64,000 nucleotides of DNA from an uncultured Nostoc sp. (lineage in GTDB: Bacteria > Cyanobacteriota > Cyanobacteriia > Cyanobacteriales > Nostocaceae): contig NZ_CALMFY010000185.1 in NCBI RefSeq assembly GCF_937863485.1, positions 1 through 64,000 on the forward strand, written 5' to 3'. Positions 44,212 through 53,514 of the stretch are shown piece by piece (position 1 is the stretch's first letter; each line of letters starts with the position of its first letter). The position numbers were made by a program, and so were the translations under genes. The notes beneath the pieces were generated by a model. It was not told the DNA's origin. It searched no databases and was given only the letters and a program-made list of their open reading frames with translations.

Positions 44212-46420
44212 TTAGGTAGAAGATTTAGGTGGAGGTAAGACCAGAATATTCTGCATCATTCCATGATCTTCATGATACAGGAGATGACAGTGATAGACGA
44301 ATTTGCCACCGACGAATTGGCCATTTTCGTATGTGGACTTGTCATTGTCGTCTGGAGGTTCTTTGCCATCGAATTTGGCAGCAATGATCTTGTTTGTAAA
44401 GGGAATACGCACCACAGTTTTTGTTACTGTGTTAGGGTCACAACTATCATTATTATCCTTTGCTGTGGCACAAGGTGGGAGATCGACTACATCCTGATAC
44501 CCCTGTGCATAGTTCGATGGGGAGCAACGCGATTTTGTGAGGTGCTGCAACCTGGGACGTATATAGCTTGTTTCGGGATGCGATCGCAACTAAAAAACCA
44601 AGTTTTGTTGAGAATATAGAGGTATAATTGAGAACTAAACCCCGATCTCACTTTTTCGCGTTGCTCCCGTTCGATGTAAGTTGGCTTTTCCCATTGACCT
44701 CAGTAACCAAGAAATCGAGTTGGTGGATATGGAAGGCATGATGAACTGGTGTTGCATTTACAAGAGTCCATTCTTCAATATCACCCTGCCGGACGACTGT
44801 ATCAAACTGGTTCTCATCGTATATATTATCGTTGATATAAAACTCTCCTCCTCTGGCCGCTTTATTCTTATTGGTAAAATTTTGCGTGAACGTGAATGGA
44901 CGTTGGTGGCTTGGTAGTATCGACATCTTGGCTAGCTGCTCAATACTTGGTAAATCATCCAACTTATCTTGTGGTTTTTGGCTCAGTAAGTATTCTTCTA
45001 AAGCATCAACATCGTAGTTTACTTGCTCACCCTCAGATGAAACTGTTGCTACTGTGGGATTCCCTGAGAAGGTTGCCCGACTAGGAGGTTTTGGATCAGG
45101 GTCATCTTTTTTTAGTGGTATTGTGTCTGTGTTCAAAACCTCGGTTGAGACTAGATTGTACTTTTGTCCCGATGGAGGTCCAATTACTAGTACCTCAACT
45201 CGATTACCAGGCGCTAGCAGAATCGGCTCTTTTTGTAAAAACGGCGGATTCACAATGTTGCCGTCGCGTGCCAATATGTACAAAGGACTTGTATCACCTG
45301 TTGACTTTTGTAGCGACAGATTTATGTAATTGTCTGCGCCAATATTGCCAATGCGCCAGAACTGAACCTCTCCCGGTCTAATAGTAATGTTGGGGTTGAC
45401 TAAACCGTTCAGGGTGTAGCAGGCGTATGATAAAAAATTGCCATCCTTAAGCTGCTCCTTAAGCTGTAAATCCTTAAACAAAAGCACTCTCTCAGTGAGA
45501 CTAGGCTTAAGCTGCGGCAGAATTCCCTTAATAGTGGTGTCATCAGGTTGCTCAATGTCCTTAACAATCTCCTTAACAAGGTTAGGCTTATCTGGCTTCA
45601 GGGGAATTCCATTAATAATGGGGTAATAGTTCTCAATGCCTTTAATAATAATCCCACCTGACATGCCACTACTAACCTGTGAGTCGCTATCATCGTGGAC
45701 ATGCGGATGATACCAGAACAGCCCAGGTTGATGATTCTCCGGGATCACGAAGTCCATTGGGTCGCTTTGTCCAGGACGAATGTGGGTAAGTACATCATCA
45801 GCATGTTCGGTTGCCGGTACATTGAAACCATGATAATGAAAATTAGTATCTTGCGGAGCGCTTCCAGTCCATTGACCAGTCAATTTATTGTTCAGCTTCA
45901 GCTTGATAGTATCACCAGGCGATACCCGTAAGACTGGTGGCATGTATTTGCCTGATTTATCGTCCCCGGTCTGGTAGAGAGCAAGCCTCTGGTTGTTTGA
46001 GTCAGTCTGAAATTTCGGATTGTTCTCGGCTGTCTTTCCGTCATATGTTGCTTGATACCTGCTTTTGAAAGTGGCGTCTCCGAGGGTGAAAAACTCTGGA
46101 TTAATAACATTTAAAGTTGCGTTTAATACATGATTGCTGTGGCTGTCTATGTAGTCCAGACCCAGATTTTTTTGGAAGTCTACCGGCTGATTAGTATTGG
46201 GACAATTTCGCGGCTGTGGGGGAGCCTCGCCTAGCTGTGGGGCACCTAGCCTTGGTTTACGGAGTTGCGCTTCTTGCTGTCGCGCTTGCTCTCGATACTG
46301 CGGAGGAGTATTCCTCAAGTCAAAAGCTATTACTTTCGCTGGAAACGTGCTTATAGAGATGAAGATGCCTGCTAAAATCGTGAGCAGCAGCTTATACAGA
46401 AACTGAGATAAACGTTTCAT
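44212..46420 (-). pseudogene. Multicopper oxidase gene interrupted by a MITE
   Basis: Three-domain laccase/bilirubin-oxidase-like multicopper oxidase with a Sec signal (about residues 1-32). Copper ligands are all present: FHYHGFNVP, FWYHPHVHDD, HHAFHIHQLDF in the N-terminal frame and YHCHLLYHEDHGMMQ (T1/T3) in the C-terminal frame. The gene is cut between LTSN and YAQGYQD by a 149-bp MITE (44520-44668) that brings a stop codon. Subtracting the element plus one 8-bp duplication gives a 683-residue protein in a single frame. As it stands the N-terminal product lacks the last copper motif and should be inactive. Such enzymes oxidise Cu(I), Mn(II), phenols or bilins. Confidence 0.92.
44520..44668. 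mobile_element. 149-bp MITE inserted in the multicopper oxidase gene (family II)
   Basis: Perfect 13-bp terminal inverted repeats GGGAGCAACGCGA, with weaker matching beyond (TTTTGTGAGGT against AAAAGTGAGAT). Flanked by the 8-bp direct repeat GTTCGATG at 44512-44519 and 44669-44676. It carries a HIP1 site and no open frame of its own. The parent transposase is not in this window; several IS families make 8-bp duplications. Confidence 0.92.
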
Positions 46421-46469
46421 AACTATGAGTGAGTTAAATCTTTACAAAAGTGAGATTACAAGCCCCTAG

Positions 46470-46579
46470 TACCGCAAGGCGGAAGTCAAAAGTCAAAAGT
46501 CAAAAGTCAAAAGTCAAAAGAATTGTATTCCAAGCTCTTGCACTATTTGAAATGGTATGTTTATTTACGCCGCGCTGTA
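46470..46579 (+). mobile_element. Family I MITE upstream of the multicopper oxidase (110 bp)
   Basis: TACCGCAAGGCGGAAGTC...CGCCGCGCTGTA, with several AAAAGTC heptamers in the core. Flanked by CTAG at 46466-46469 and 46580-46583. Lies 49 bp upstream of the oxidase start codon, so it may alter its promoter. Confidence 0.88.
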
Positions 46580-46649
46580 CTAGATTCATCCGTGGGGATA
46601 TTTTAAGTTCTGGTTCTTCAAATGGGATTGTTATCAAAATGAGGAGTTC

Positions 46650-46784
46650 ACGCCGTGTGCAACTTTTTCTCAAACCTAACCCCCAACCACAACGCTATAA
46701 GGGTTGGGGAGCAAGAATCAAAGCCTCTCAGAAGTGGGGGAGAGGAATGGAAGGGGGGTTCTAAGAATAAGTTGCACATCGCGT
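46650..46784. mobile_element. 135-bp MITE, family III
   Basis: Left end ACGCCGTGTGCAACTTTTTC and right end, reversed, ACGCGATGTGCAACTTATTC: imperfect inverted repeats extending about 25 bp. Flanked by the 6-bp direct repeat GAGTTC (46644-46649 and 46785-46790). The interior contains the common Nostoc CCTAACCCCCAACC motif and no gene. Confidence 0.8.
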
Positions 46785-46881
46785 GAGTTCACTATTCAAA
46801 TATTATTAAGTTACGGTCAGATACTCTGCTGTGTCTCTCTTATTTATCTAACAAGTGACATCATATCCACATCTTGTGCAT

Positions 46882-46915
46882 ATATGACAACCTGTCATAT
46901 GAATAAATATGACAG
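46882..46915. promoter_or_regulatory. Operator-like palindrome ATATGACA-N3-TGTCATAT
   Basis: Perfect 19-bp palindrome ATATGACAACCTGTCATAT (46882-46900) followed by a third half-site ATATGACA at 46908-46915. A regulator-binding site by shape; the regulator is unknown. It may have belonged to the multicopper oxidase promoter before two MITEs entered the intervening 460 bp, or serve the short reading frames to the right. Confidence 0.45.
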
Positions 46916-47275
46916 ATAAAATTTGAGAGCTTATACAAAAATCATGAGATAATATACAAAATTTGACCATTAAAAAAATCTCGTTAATCTTTTTGCTTAT
47001 CTATGGAATATGGTATTCTCACAGCAGGAGGATCTCTGGTAGCCGAAGCTTTTTGGCAAAGAAAATAGACCAAGCTAGGCGGATCGCTTGTCAGGAATTA
47101 TGGCAAGCAGATGTTCTGTCTTTAGAGGATGTTTTAAAATTCCAAGAAGGTATAATTGTTACGTTCTGACTGGGTTGACTCCGACAAAAAATCAATATTT
47201 TAGCCATGTGCTGAGATCCAATGCAGTGTTAACAATGAGAGCAAAAGATCCTTTTAAAACATCCTTTTAGTCGTA

Positions 47276-47428
47276 ATGCTTCTAATTTGGTATTGGGGTT
47301 ATATTCTGCTATTATCAGCAGTGAGTTTAATTGCGGATTTTGAGCTATTAATTGTCAACAAAATTGCCAGTAGTGAGGATGCAAAAGAGGAGGTTGTGTT
47401 GTCAGAAATGAGTGGAATGGTAAATTAA
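47276..47428 (+). CDS. Possible 50-residue membrane peptide
   Basis: MLLIWYWGYILLLSAVSLIA then an acidic tail (SSEDAKEEVV). One hydrophobic helix and a charged tail. Ends 74 bp before the ribA-like gene. There is no clear ribosome site, and the gap 46916-47275 contains other broken frames, so it could be a remnant. Confidence 0.3.
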   Translation: MLLIWYWGYILLLSAVSLIADFELLIVNKIASSEDAKEEVVLSEMSGMVN

Positions 47429-47502
47429 GAAGTTGAGGTGCTGCTTAATGCAATGTAGCGCCCCAGCTAGTTAATCTAAACACCAAAATATTGTCATAAA
47501 TT

Positions 47503-49233
47503 ATGAGCGACCTAAAACCAATTACCGAAAGTGCATTTGCAGAAACTGTAGCGATCGCCAAATTACCTAGCGAATTTGGTCAGTTCAAAATTTATGGCTA
47601 CCGTAATACTCTGGACAACTCAGAGAACGTTGCGATCGTCAAGGGTGAACCGACAAAGTTCGACAACTCGGTAATGGTAAGAATACACTCAGAATGCTTA
47701 ACAGGGGATGCCTTGGGTTCTCTGCGCTGTGATTGTGGAATGCAGTTGCAAATAGCACTGAGGATGATTGATAAAGCAGGTCAAGGGGTGATAATTTATT
47801 TGGCGCAAGAGGGAAGAGGTATTGGTCTGTTGAATAAGGTGAAAGCCTATTCTTTGCAAGATTTGGGATTGGATACAGTCGAAGCAAATGAACGTCTGGG
47901 ATTCTCTGCTGACCTCCGAGACTACAGCATGGCGGCGCAAATACTTAAGGATTTAGGGGTGAATCAAATTCGCTTGATTACTAATAATCCTCGCAAAATT
48001 GCTCGTTTACAAAACTACGGTATTGAGGTAGTCGAACGTATTCCCTTAGCGATTGAACCCAATGATTACAATTTAAATTATTTGACGACTAAGGCAAAGA
48101 AGCTGGGGCATCTTCTAAAAGTGAAACATCGGCAATCTCTAGCAATAAATGCATTGAAAATTGATGAACATTTAGAAGATATTTGGCCAGCATTACTAGA
48201 ATGCAAGGAGGTTATGAGAAATGAACCTCCCCAACTTAATGAATATTGGGCTTTTTTTGGTAATGCAAAAAGTCCGTGGAGTTTCCAAAAACTTTATAAC
48301 AAAAAGATCCCTAATATTCCAGAAAGTGATTTCTTGATTATTATCGATTTTCCAAATGATTTCTGTCAAAACTTGAATTTCGCAAATCAAGTATTTTCTC
48401 AAGTAGAATCTGCCATCGTATTCAAAAGCGGCTCCCCTTTTAAAAGCGATATCGTGCAAGATGCCCAATGTTTTAAAGGAATGTGGAGCAGCAATGGATG
48501 GCAAACTTTTTCCTTATATATAAGGCTTTTAGTTGCTCAAAGAGAAGCTTACCTAGAAAAGCGTCCTTTTCTGATGGCTCACTTGGCACAATCTCTTGAC
48601 GGCAAAATTGCAGCAGTCAATGGAAACTCTCAGTGGCTCAGTAACGAGGCTAACTTGAAACATGCCCATCGTCTGCGTGCCCTTCATGATGCCGTCATGG
48701 TAGGAGCAGTAACGGCAACACTCGACAACCCTAAGTTAACGGTTCGTTTAGTACCTGGCAAGCATCCAACTCCTGTGATTATAGAAGGTCAAAACGATTT
48801 GAGGGTTGATGATTTGCAGATGATGGCGCTTCATGAAAGAGTGATTGTATTATGTCCTCAAGAAAAGCAGTATCGAGTACCACCACAAGCAGCTAAAGAA
48901 AAAATTTTAGAGCTTCCGATCTTTTCAACAAAAGATTCTCAAGAAAGACCCGTTTTAGCTCCCTCAGAAATTTTAAAGGTTTTATATGAAAATGGCATTT
49001 CTAGTATTTTTTTGGAAGGTGGAGGACAAACTGTATCCTATTTCTTACAAGCTGATTGCATAGAGCTACTGCATCTCCATTTTTCTCCTTTGATTTTGGG
49101 TTCTGGACGGTCGAGTTTCACCCTTCCAGTTATAAACTCGATCGACGAAGGACTCCGCTTTAAAATGAAACACTTCGATCTCGATGGAGAAATTCTGGTG
49201 GAATTGCTCCAAGATAAGCAGTCACGCATTTAA
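47503..49233 (+). CDS. GTP cyclohydrolase II fused to a RibD-type reductase domain
   Basis: 576 residues. Residues about 15-205 are RibA: zinc cysteines 65, 76 and 78 ([17 protein letters not shown]), [20 protein letters not shown], and [17 protein letters not shown]; product 2,5-diamino-6-ribosylamino-pyrimidinone phosphate. A linker (about 205-345) is unassigned. Residues about 345-570 are the RibD C-terminal reductase ([50 protein letters not shown]). It lacks the RibB and the RibD deaminase domains, unlike riboflavin enzymes, so the intermediate would be reduced but not deaminated. First gene of a tight five-gene operon. Confidence 0.88.
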   Translation: MSDLKPITESAFAETVAIAKLPSEFGQFKIYGYRNTLDNSENVAIVKGEPTKFDNSVMVRIHSECLTGDALGSLRCDCGMQLQIALRMIDKAGQGVIIYLAQEGRGIGLLNKVKAYSLQDLGLDTVEANERLGFSADLRDYSMAAQILKDLGVNQIRLITNNPRKIARLQNYGIEVVERIPLAIEPNDYNLNYLTTKAKKLGHLLKVKHRQSLAINALKIDEHLEDIWPALLECKEVMRNEPPQLNEYWAFFGNAKSPWSFQKLYNKKIPNIPESDFLIIIDFPNDFCQNLNFANQVFSQVESAIVFKSGSPFKSDIVQDAQCFKGMWSSNGWQTFSLYIRLLVAQREAYLEKRPFLMAHLAQSLDGKIAAVNGNSQWLSNEANLKHAHRLRALHDAVMVGAVTATLDNPKLTVRLVPGKHPTPVIIEGQNDLRVDDLQMMALHERVIVLCPQEKQYRVPPQAAKEKILELPIFSTKDSQERPVLAPSEILKVLYENGISSIFLEGGGQTVSYFLQADCIELLHLHFSPLILGSGRSSFTLPVINSIDEGLRFKMKHFDLDGEILVELLQDKQSRI

Positions 49234-49326
49234 TTTGCTCGTTGAGGCTGATCAGGAAGTCAGAGAGATGAATTGTTTGTGCTCTTGCTTAAGACTACGC
49301 AATTAAAATGTACAACAGCTTTAAAG

Positions 49327-50307
49327 ATGTCTACAAATTCTCGAGCTTATGCCTACTGGTTAGTCTCTCCTAGCAAGGGTGAAATTAGAGAAACCTCAGT
49401 CACGCCGTCCCTTAAAGATCCTCTATTTTTGGACACGCTTTACAGTGGGATTAGTCCGGGTACAGAACGGCTGGTAGGTCTAGCAAAAGTCCCCCAAGAG
49501 TGCTGGGAAACGATGCGCTGTTGGTATATGGAAGGCAGTTTTGCCTTGCCTTTAAAGTACGGTTACAGTCTTGTTGGTCAAGCTGATGAAGGTTCCAACC
49601 AGGGGAAACGATTTTTTGTCATGCATCCCCACCAATCGAGAGTCGTCGTCGAGAGTTCTGATGCTTTAGAGTTACCAGATTGGTTACCTAGCAAACGGGC
49701 GACTTTAATTCCTAACACGGAAACAGCCTTGAATGCGGTCTGGGATGCCGAAGTTAGTCAGGGCGATCGCATTCTAATTGTTGGTGCAGGCATTATCGGT
49801 ATTCTCATTAGCTTTGTCCTCAGCAAAGAGTATGGTATTGGAGCAGACTTTTTAGAACAAGATAAGCAGCGAATTCAATACTTAGAACAACTACCCTGGT
49901 TGCAAAATTCCCGTTTAGCAACCGACTATAAAGAAGGCGATTATAATATCGTTTTTCATACCAGTGCTTCTTCTTCTGGACTTCAAAGTGCAATTAATGC
50001 TCTGGCTTTTGAAGGTCGCTGTATCGAACTGAGTTGGTACGGAACACAATCGGTTTCCTTGCAATTAGGCGGTTCCTTTCATTACCAACGCAAACAAATT
50101 ATCGCTTCTCAAGTTTCTGCGATCGCTAAACCCATGCGAAAGCTGATTGACTATCGCCAGCGCAAAGAACGGGTTTTGAGCTTGCTTGCAGATGCAGCTG
50201 TCGATATTCTTCTTGAACCTGTGATTTCTTTTAGAGACTTGCCACAATTTATGTCACAGTTATATCAGCGTCAAGTGCATCCAGTTTCGCCATTAATTGA
50301 GTATTAA
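49327..50307 (+). CDS. MDR-superfamily oxidoreductase lacking zinc ligands
   Basis: 326 residues from the ATG at 49327; the frame opens earlier at a TTG (49273), but family similarity begins at SRAYAYWLVSPSKGEIRE. Medium-chain dehydrogenase fold with NAD(P) loop ILIVGAGIIGILIS. The catalytic zinc residues are absent (YSGISPGTE in place of CGICGTD; KYGYSLVG in place of GHE), resembling BchC-type members. Gene two of the operon; presumably oxidises or reduces the modified side chain. Confidence 0.82.
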   Translation: MSTNSRAYAYWLVSPSKGEIRETSVTPSLKDPLFLDTLYSGISPGTERLVGLAKVPQECWETMRCWYMEGSFALPLKYGYSLVGQADEGSNQGKRFFVMHPHQSRVVVESSDALELPDWLPSKRATLIPNTETALNAVWDAEVSQGDRILIVGAGIIGILISFVLSKEYGIGADFLEQDKQRIQYLEQLPWLQNSRLATDYKEGDYNIVFHTSASSSGLQSAINALAFEGRCIELSWYGTQSVSLQLGGSFHYQRKQIIASQVSAIAKPMRKLIDYRQRKERVLSLLADAAVDILLEPVISFRDLPQFMSQLYQRQVHPVSPLIEY

Positions 50308-50312
50308 AAATA

Positions 50313-50690
50313 ATGTTTTCTGTTGCAGTAAAAGACCACATTATGATTGCCCATAGCTTCCAAGGGGAAATTTTTGGCCCCGCTCAAAAGCTACACGGAG
50401 CAACCTATATAGTTACGGCTGAATTCAAAGTACCTCAGTTGGATAAAGATGGCTTAGTAATTGATATCGGTCAAGCGATCGCAATTCTCAAAGAAGTTCT
50501 AGAACCGTTAAATTATCAAAATCTGGATACTCTTGAACAATTTAAGGGGGTAAATACAACGACGGAACACATGGCTTATTATATTCACCAGCAAATTAGC
50601 AAACAGGTCAGTTCTTTTTTCAAAGGCTCTCTCAAAATTATTCTGGAGGAAAGTCATATCGCTTGGGGAAGCTATGAAGCTGAGGTATGA
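50313..50690 (+). CDS. 6-pyruvoyltetrahydropterin synthase-like protein
   Basis: 125 residues, PTPS/QueD fold. Two of three zinc histidines can be seen (MIAHSF and KLHGAT), but the usual C...LHGH is GPAQKLHGATY: the catalytic cysteine and the last histidine are replaced. NTTTEHMAYYI keeps the glutamate motif. I recall the same FGPAQ-LHGAT form in bacteria of several phyla, so it is a subfamily trait and not decay. It starts 5 bp after the oxidoreductase stop. Substrate probably a RibA-derived pyrimidine or pterin; inference. Confidence 0.8.
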   Translation: MFSVAVKDHIMIAHSFQGEIFGPAQKLHGATYIVTAEFKVPQLDKDGLVIDIGQAIAILKEVLEPLNYQNLDTLEQFKGVNTTTEHMAYYIHQQISKQVSSFFKGSLKIILEESHIAWGSYEAEV

Positions 50691-51744
50691 AGCGACCGCG
50701 CTCCATTTTATTCAGCCTCAATTGAGTCATGTATCAGGAGGCTCGATTTACAATTTAGAAATTGTCAAACGCCTAGAGGAGGAAGCCAGAGGCAAGAGAT
50801 TTTTTCACGCCTTAAATAGCCCTGTTACTGAGTTGATTGAGCGTTTCAATGCTTTGCCTTCTAGCTGCACCTTTGTGCTTGATGGACTCTACTTGACAAT
50901 TCCTGAATTCAAAGCTTCTGTTGAGAAATTTAGTCCCTATATCCAGCGGATTTACCTGATGCTTCACTATCTTGAATCGAGGAATATCTACTACTCAAAT
51001 CAGGAAAAGGAAGCCCTCTGGATTAGCGAGAAACTATGGCTAAAACTTGTAAATGGGATTATTGTTCCCAGCTTGCAAATGCAAGATTATCTTTCAAGTC
51101 AGGGCATAGAAAAAGATAAGATTACAGTAGCATTTCCAGGGATAGAAAAGGTTCAAGTGTCCCGTTTGTCTCATCCCAAGAAGCTTTCTGAAAAAGAGCC
51201 GATAAATCTGATTACAGTAGGAACATTTTCTCAAGGCAAAGGACAACTTGATTTAGTACAAATGTTAGCCCAGATGCAGGTGAAAAATTTTCGGTTGCAT
51301 TTGATTGGTGATTATGAACAGAATGCCAGTTACACAGAGGAGATTCTGGCGATAATAGAGCGATCGCTTCTTCAAGATTGGATCATTTTACATGGCTACC
51401 TTCCGCAACAGGCCATGTTTGACTTGTTCCCCCAATGCGCTCTTTATCTCTCCCCATCTACCTATGAGAGTTACTCTATGGCTACCGCTGAAGCAGTTGT
51501 TCACGGGCTACCCGTATTAGCTTATGCAACGGGAGCAATTGTTGACTGGATTGAGGATGGTAGCAATGGCATACTAATTGAGCCAGGTAAGCAGGAGCAG
51601 TTTTTCAAAGCACTCACAAGGCTGCTTACAGTGCCTAATGAACTCACTCAGTTACAGACAAATGCTTTGGCTCACATCGGTAACCTATCTTTTAATTCTT
51701 GGGATAAAACTTATCGGGATTTTTTACAAGCATTTAACAAGTGA
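50674..51744 (+). CDS. GT4-family glycosyltransferase
   Basis: 356 residues, GT-B fold. The C-terminal half has the GT4 signature: INLITVGTFSQGKGQLDLVQ and the E-x7-E-type STYESYSMATAEAVVHGLPV. The N-terminal acceptor half is specific to the cluster (FIQPQLSHVSGGSIYNLEIV). It overlaps the PTPS-like gene by 17 bp, so translation is coupled. It would add a sugar to the pathway product or to a carrier. Confidence 0.85.
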   Translation: MKLRYEATALHFIQPQLSHVSGGSIYNLEIVKRLEEEARGKRFFHALNSPVTELIERFNALPSSCTFVLDGLYLTIPEFKASVEKFSPYIQRIYLMLHYLESRNIYYSNQEKEALWISEKLWLKLVNGIIVPSLQMQDYLSSQGIEKDKITVAFPGIEKVQVSRLSHPKKLSEKEPINLITVGTFSQGKGQLDLVQMLAQMQVKNFRLHLIGDYEQNASYTEEILAIIERSLLQDWIILHGYLPQQAMFDLFPQCALYLSPSTYESYSMATAEAVVHGLPVLAYATGAIVDWIEDGSNGILIEPGKQEQFFKALTRLLTVPNELTQLQTNALAHIGNLSFNSWDKTYRDFLQAFNK

Positions 51745-52622
51745 CAATGAATAAAAACCAAAAATTAGCTCAATGGCTAGAACATCGTATTTCTTATGAT
51801 GCTAAAGCGCGTAACTTAAATGTAGAAACAAGCTGCCAAGAATATCTCAAAAGGCACAAAAAGCTTAAAATTATTGATTTTGGAGCAGGTACAGGAGCTA
51901 ACTGCCGCTACTACTTTAGCAAAATTTCCCAGGAGCAAGAGTGGTTTCTAGTCGAACAAAATCAAGAACTTTTGGAAATCGCCCTTGAAAAGCTAATCGT
52001 CTGGGCGCAGGAAAATGGATATGAGTCACAATTGCAAAACTCAAGATTGGTCTTGACAAATCAAGTTCATAAAATTACCATCTACAGAATTGTCGGCTCT
52101 ATTTTGGATCTGGAAAATCTGATAGACTTAAATACTTTCGATTTAGCTGTCGCCAATGCAGTGTTCGATTTGTTTAGCGAAAAGCAGTTTCAGACACTAC
52201 TCGAATGTTTAAAAAAGTACCAATTGCCGATGCTAGCTACTATTAACTATACTGGCATGAATTTTATTCCTCAAACCGATAACGATTCGGACTTTATTAA
52301 ATACTACCATCACCATATGCAGCGCCATCAAGACTTCGGCAGGGGGATGGGCCCTGAGTGCGGTTCCTTTATGTGGGAAGCAATGAAGGGTATTGGGATG
52401 AAGGCATTACAAGGAGAAAGTCCGTGGGAAATCAGTAACAGCGATCCTGTCTTTCTTGAGTTCATCTTAGGGTTTATGGAAGAATCGATTCCAGAAATTA
52501 TTGAAGAAGTAACTTTGCAGGATGAGTTAAATACCTGGTTGCTTGAAAAAGAACAGATGATGTCTCAAAAAAAGCTTAGTTGTAGCGTCGCGCATCAAGA
52601 TTTTTGGGGTTACTGGCAGTAG
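51741..52622 (+). CDS. SAM-dependent methyltransferase
   Basis: 293 residues from GTG (51741, overlapping the previous stop) or from ATG at 51747. SAM motif IIDFGAGTGANCRYYF and acidic FLVEQNQELLEIAL; FDLAVANAVFDLF is motif IV. The C-terminal half (HHHMQRHQDFGRGMGPECGS) is characteristic but unassigned. Last gene of the RibA-like operon by overlap; the HNH gene follows after 31 bp and may be unrelated. Confidence 0.84.
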   Translation: MTMNKNQKLAQWLEHRISYDAKARNLNVETSCQEYLKRHKKLKIIDFGAGTGANCRYYFSKISQEQEWFLVEQNQELLEIALEKLIVWAQENGYESQLQNSRLVLTNQVHKITIYRIVGSILDLENLIDLNTFDLAVANAVFDLFSEKQFQTLLECLKKYQLPMLATINYTGMNFIPQTDNDSDFIKYYHHHMQRHQDFGRGMGPECGSFMWEAMKGIGMKALQGESPWEISNSDPVFLEFILGFMEESIPEIIEEVTLQDELNTWLLEKEQMMSQKKLSCSVAHQDFWGYWQ

Positions 52623-52653
52623 CTAGAGAGTTTTCAAACTTCTATTTTATATT

Positions 52654-53379
52654 ATGGCATTTAGTGAAAAAACGAAATTGCTTGCAAAGCAAAAGTCGGC
52701 ATTTAGATGTTGCTTGTGCTACAAGCCTTTTGTCGAGATACATCATATCATTCCTCAAGCTGATGGCGGCTCAGACAAGCTAGATAATTCTGCACCTTTG
52801 TGCTCTTCTTGCCATGACCTTTATGGAGGTAATCCAGAAAAGAGAAGAACAATCCGCCAGATGAGAGATTACTGGTGGGAGTTGATAGAGAAAAGAAACA
52901 ATAATCTCACAGAGTCGCTAAATTTAGACGAGTTTTGTGAAATTAAATCTGATAAAAACTGGGAAGGTGTACTCCACTCAAAAGGAGTTGCACTTTATCA
53001 TGCAGTGTTTGAAGAGGAAAATTTTGAAAACAGCGTTTATCATATCCATAGGCTGCTCAAAAGTGCTCAGGATACTAGTCCTAACAAAAAAAGATTTCTT
53101 TATATTGACATTGATGGTCATAGAAATAAAAACGGTGGGTTTGACCATGATATGTACGAGCTTCAACGATATTTTCTCTTAGGGTTTATAGCTCCATATC
53201 TCACTGAAATTCATCTGCCTTTGGGAGTTATCAAGAACAAGAAAGCACAGAAAAATAATGTGCCTGAAACTCTTGAAATCATTGATAAACTTGATCAAGA
53301 TTCTATCAACCAGGCAATTGATAAAGGTATATCCAGTATCTGGGTTGCAGATAAAGATAAGCTGATGAAGTTTGAGTGA
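52654..53379 (+). CDS. HNH endonuclease-domain protein
   Basis: 241 residues. N-terminal HNH domain (about 18-62): CCLC, FVEIHHIIPQADGGSDKLDNSAPLCSSCHDL, with both zinc CxxC pairs and the catalytic HH. The remaining 160 residues (FLYIDIDGHRNKNGGFDHDM...) are not recognised and could be a sensor or effector domain. Close to the operon above, but function and AT-rich composition point to a separate, perhaps defence-related, gene. Confidence 0.82.
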   Translation: MAFSEKTKLLAKQKSAFRCCLCYKPFVEIHHIIPQADGGSDKLDNSAPLCSSCHDLYGGNPEKRRTIRQMRDYWWELIEKRNNNLTESLNLDEFCEIKSDKNWEGVLHSKGVALYHAVFEEENFENSVYHIHRLLKSAQDTSPNKKRFLYIDIDGHRNKNGGFDHDMYELQRYFLLGFIAPYLTEIHLPLGVIKNKKAQKNNVPETLEIIDKLDQDSINQAIDKGISSIWVADKDKLMKFE

Positions 53380-53514
53380 TATCGACTGGTTAAAGATATA
53401 AAAACACATTGGAGCGGACGGACGAGAGATTTTGATGGAGATGCTGAGATACTCTTTCACCGATCAATTTAGCTGTTAAACCGATACTTAAGTCCTGAGT
53501 TATTATTCCCCGCA

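Noticed and set aside
44212-44589. A separate small copper protein
   Set aside because: It is the C-terminal part of the multicopper oxidase; its first 25 codons come from the MITE.
46963-47270. Open frames upstream of the 50-residue peptide
   Set aside because: No start signal, frames change repeatedly, no family match; at best remnants.
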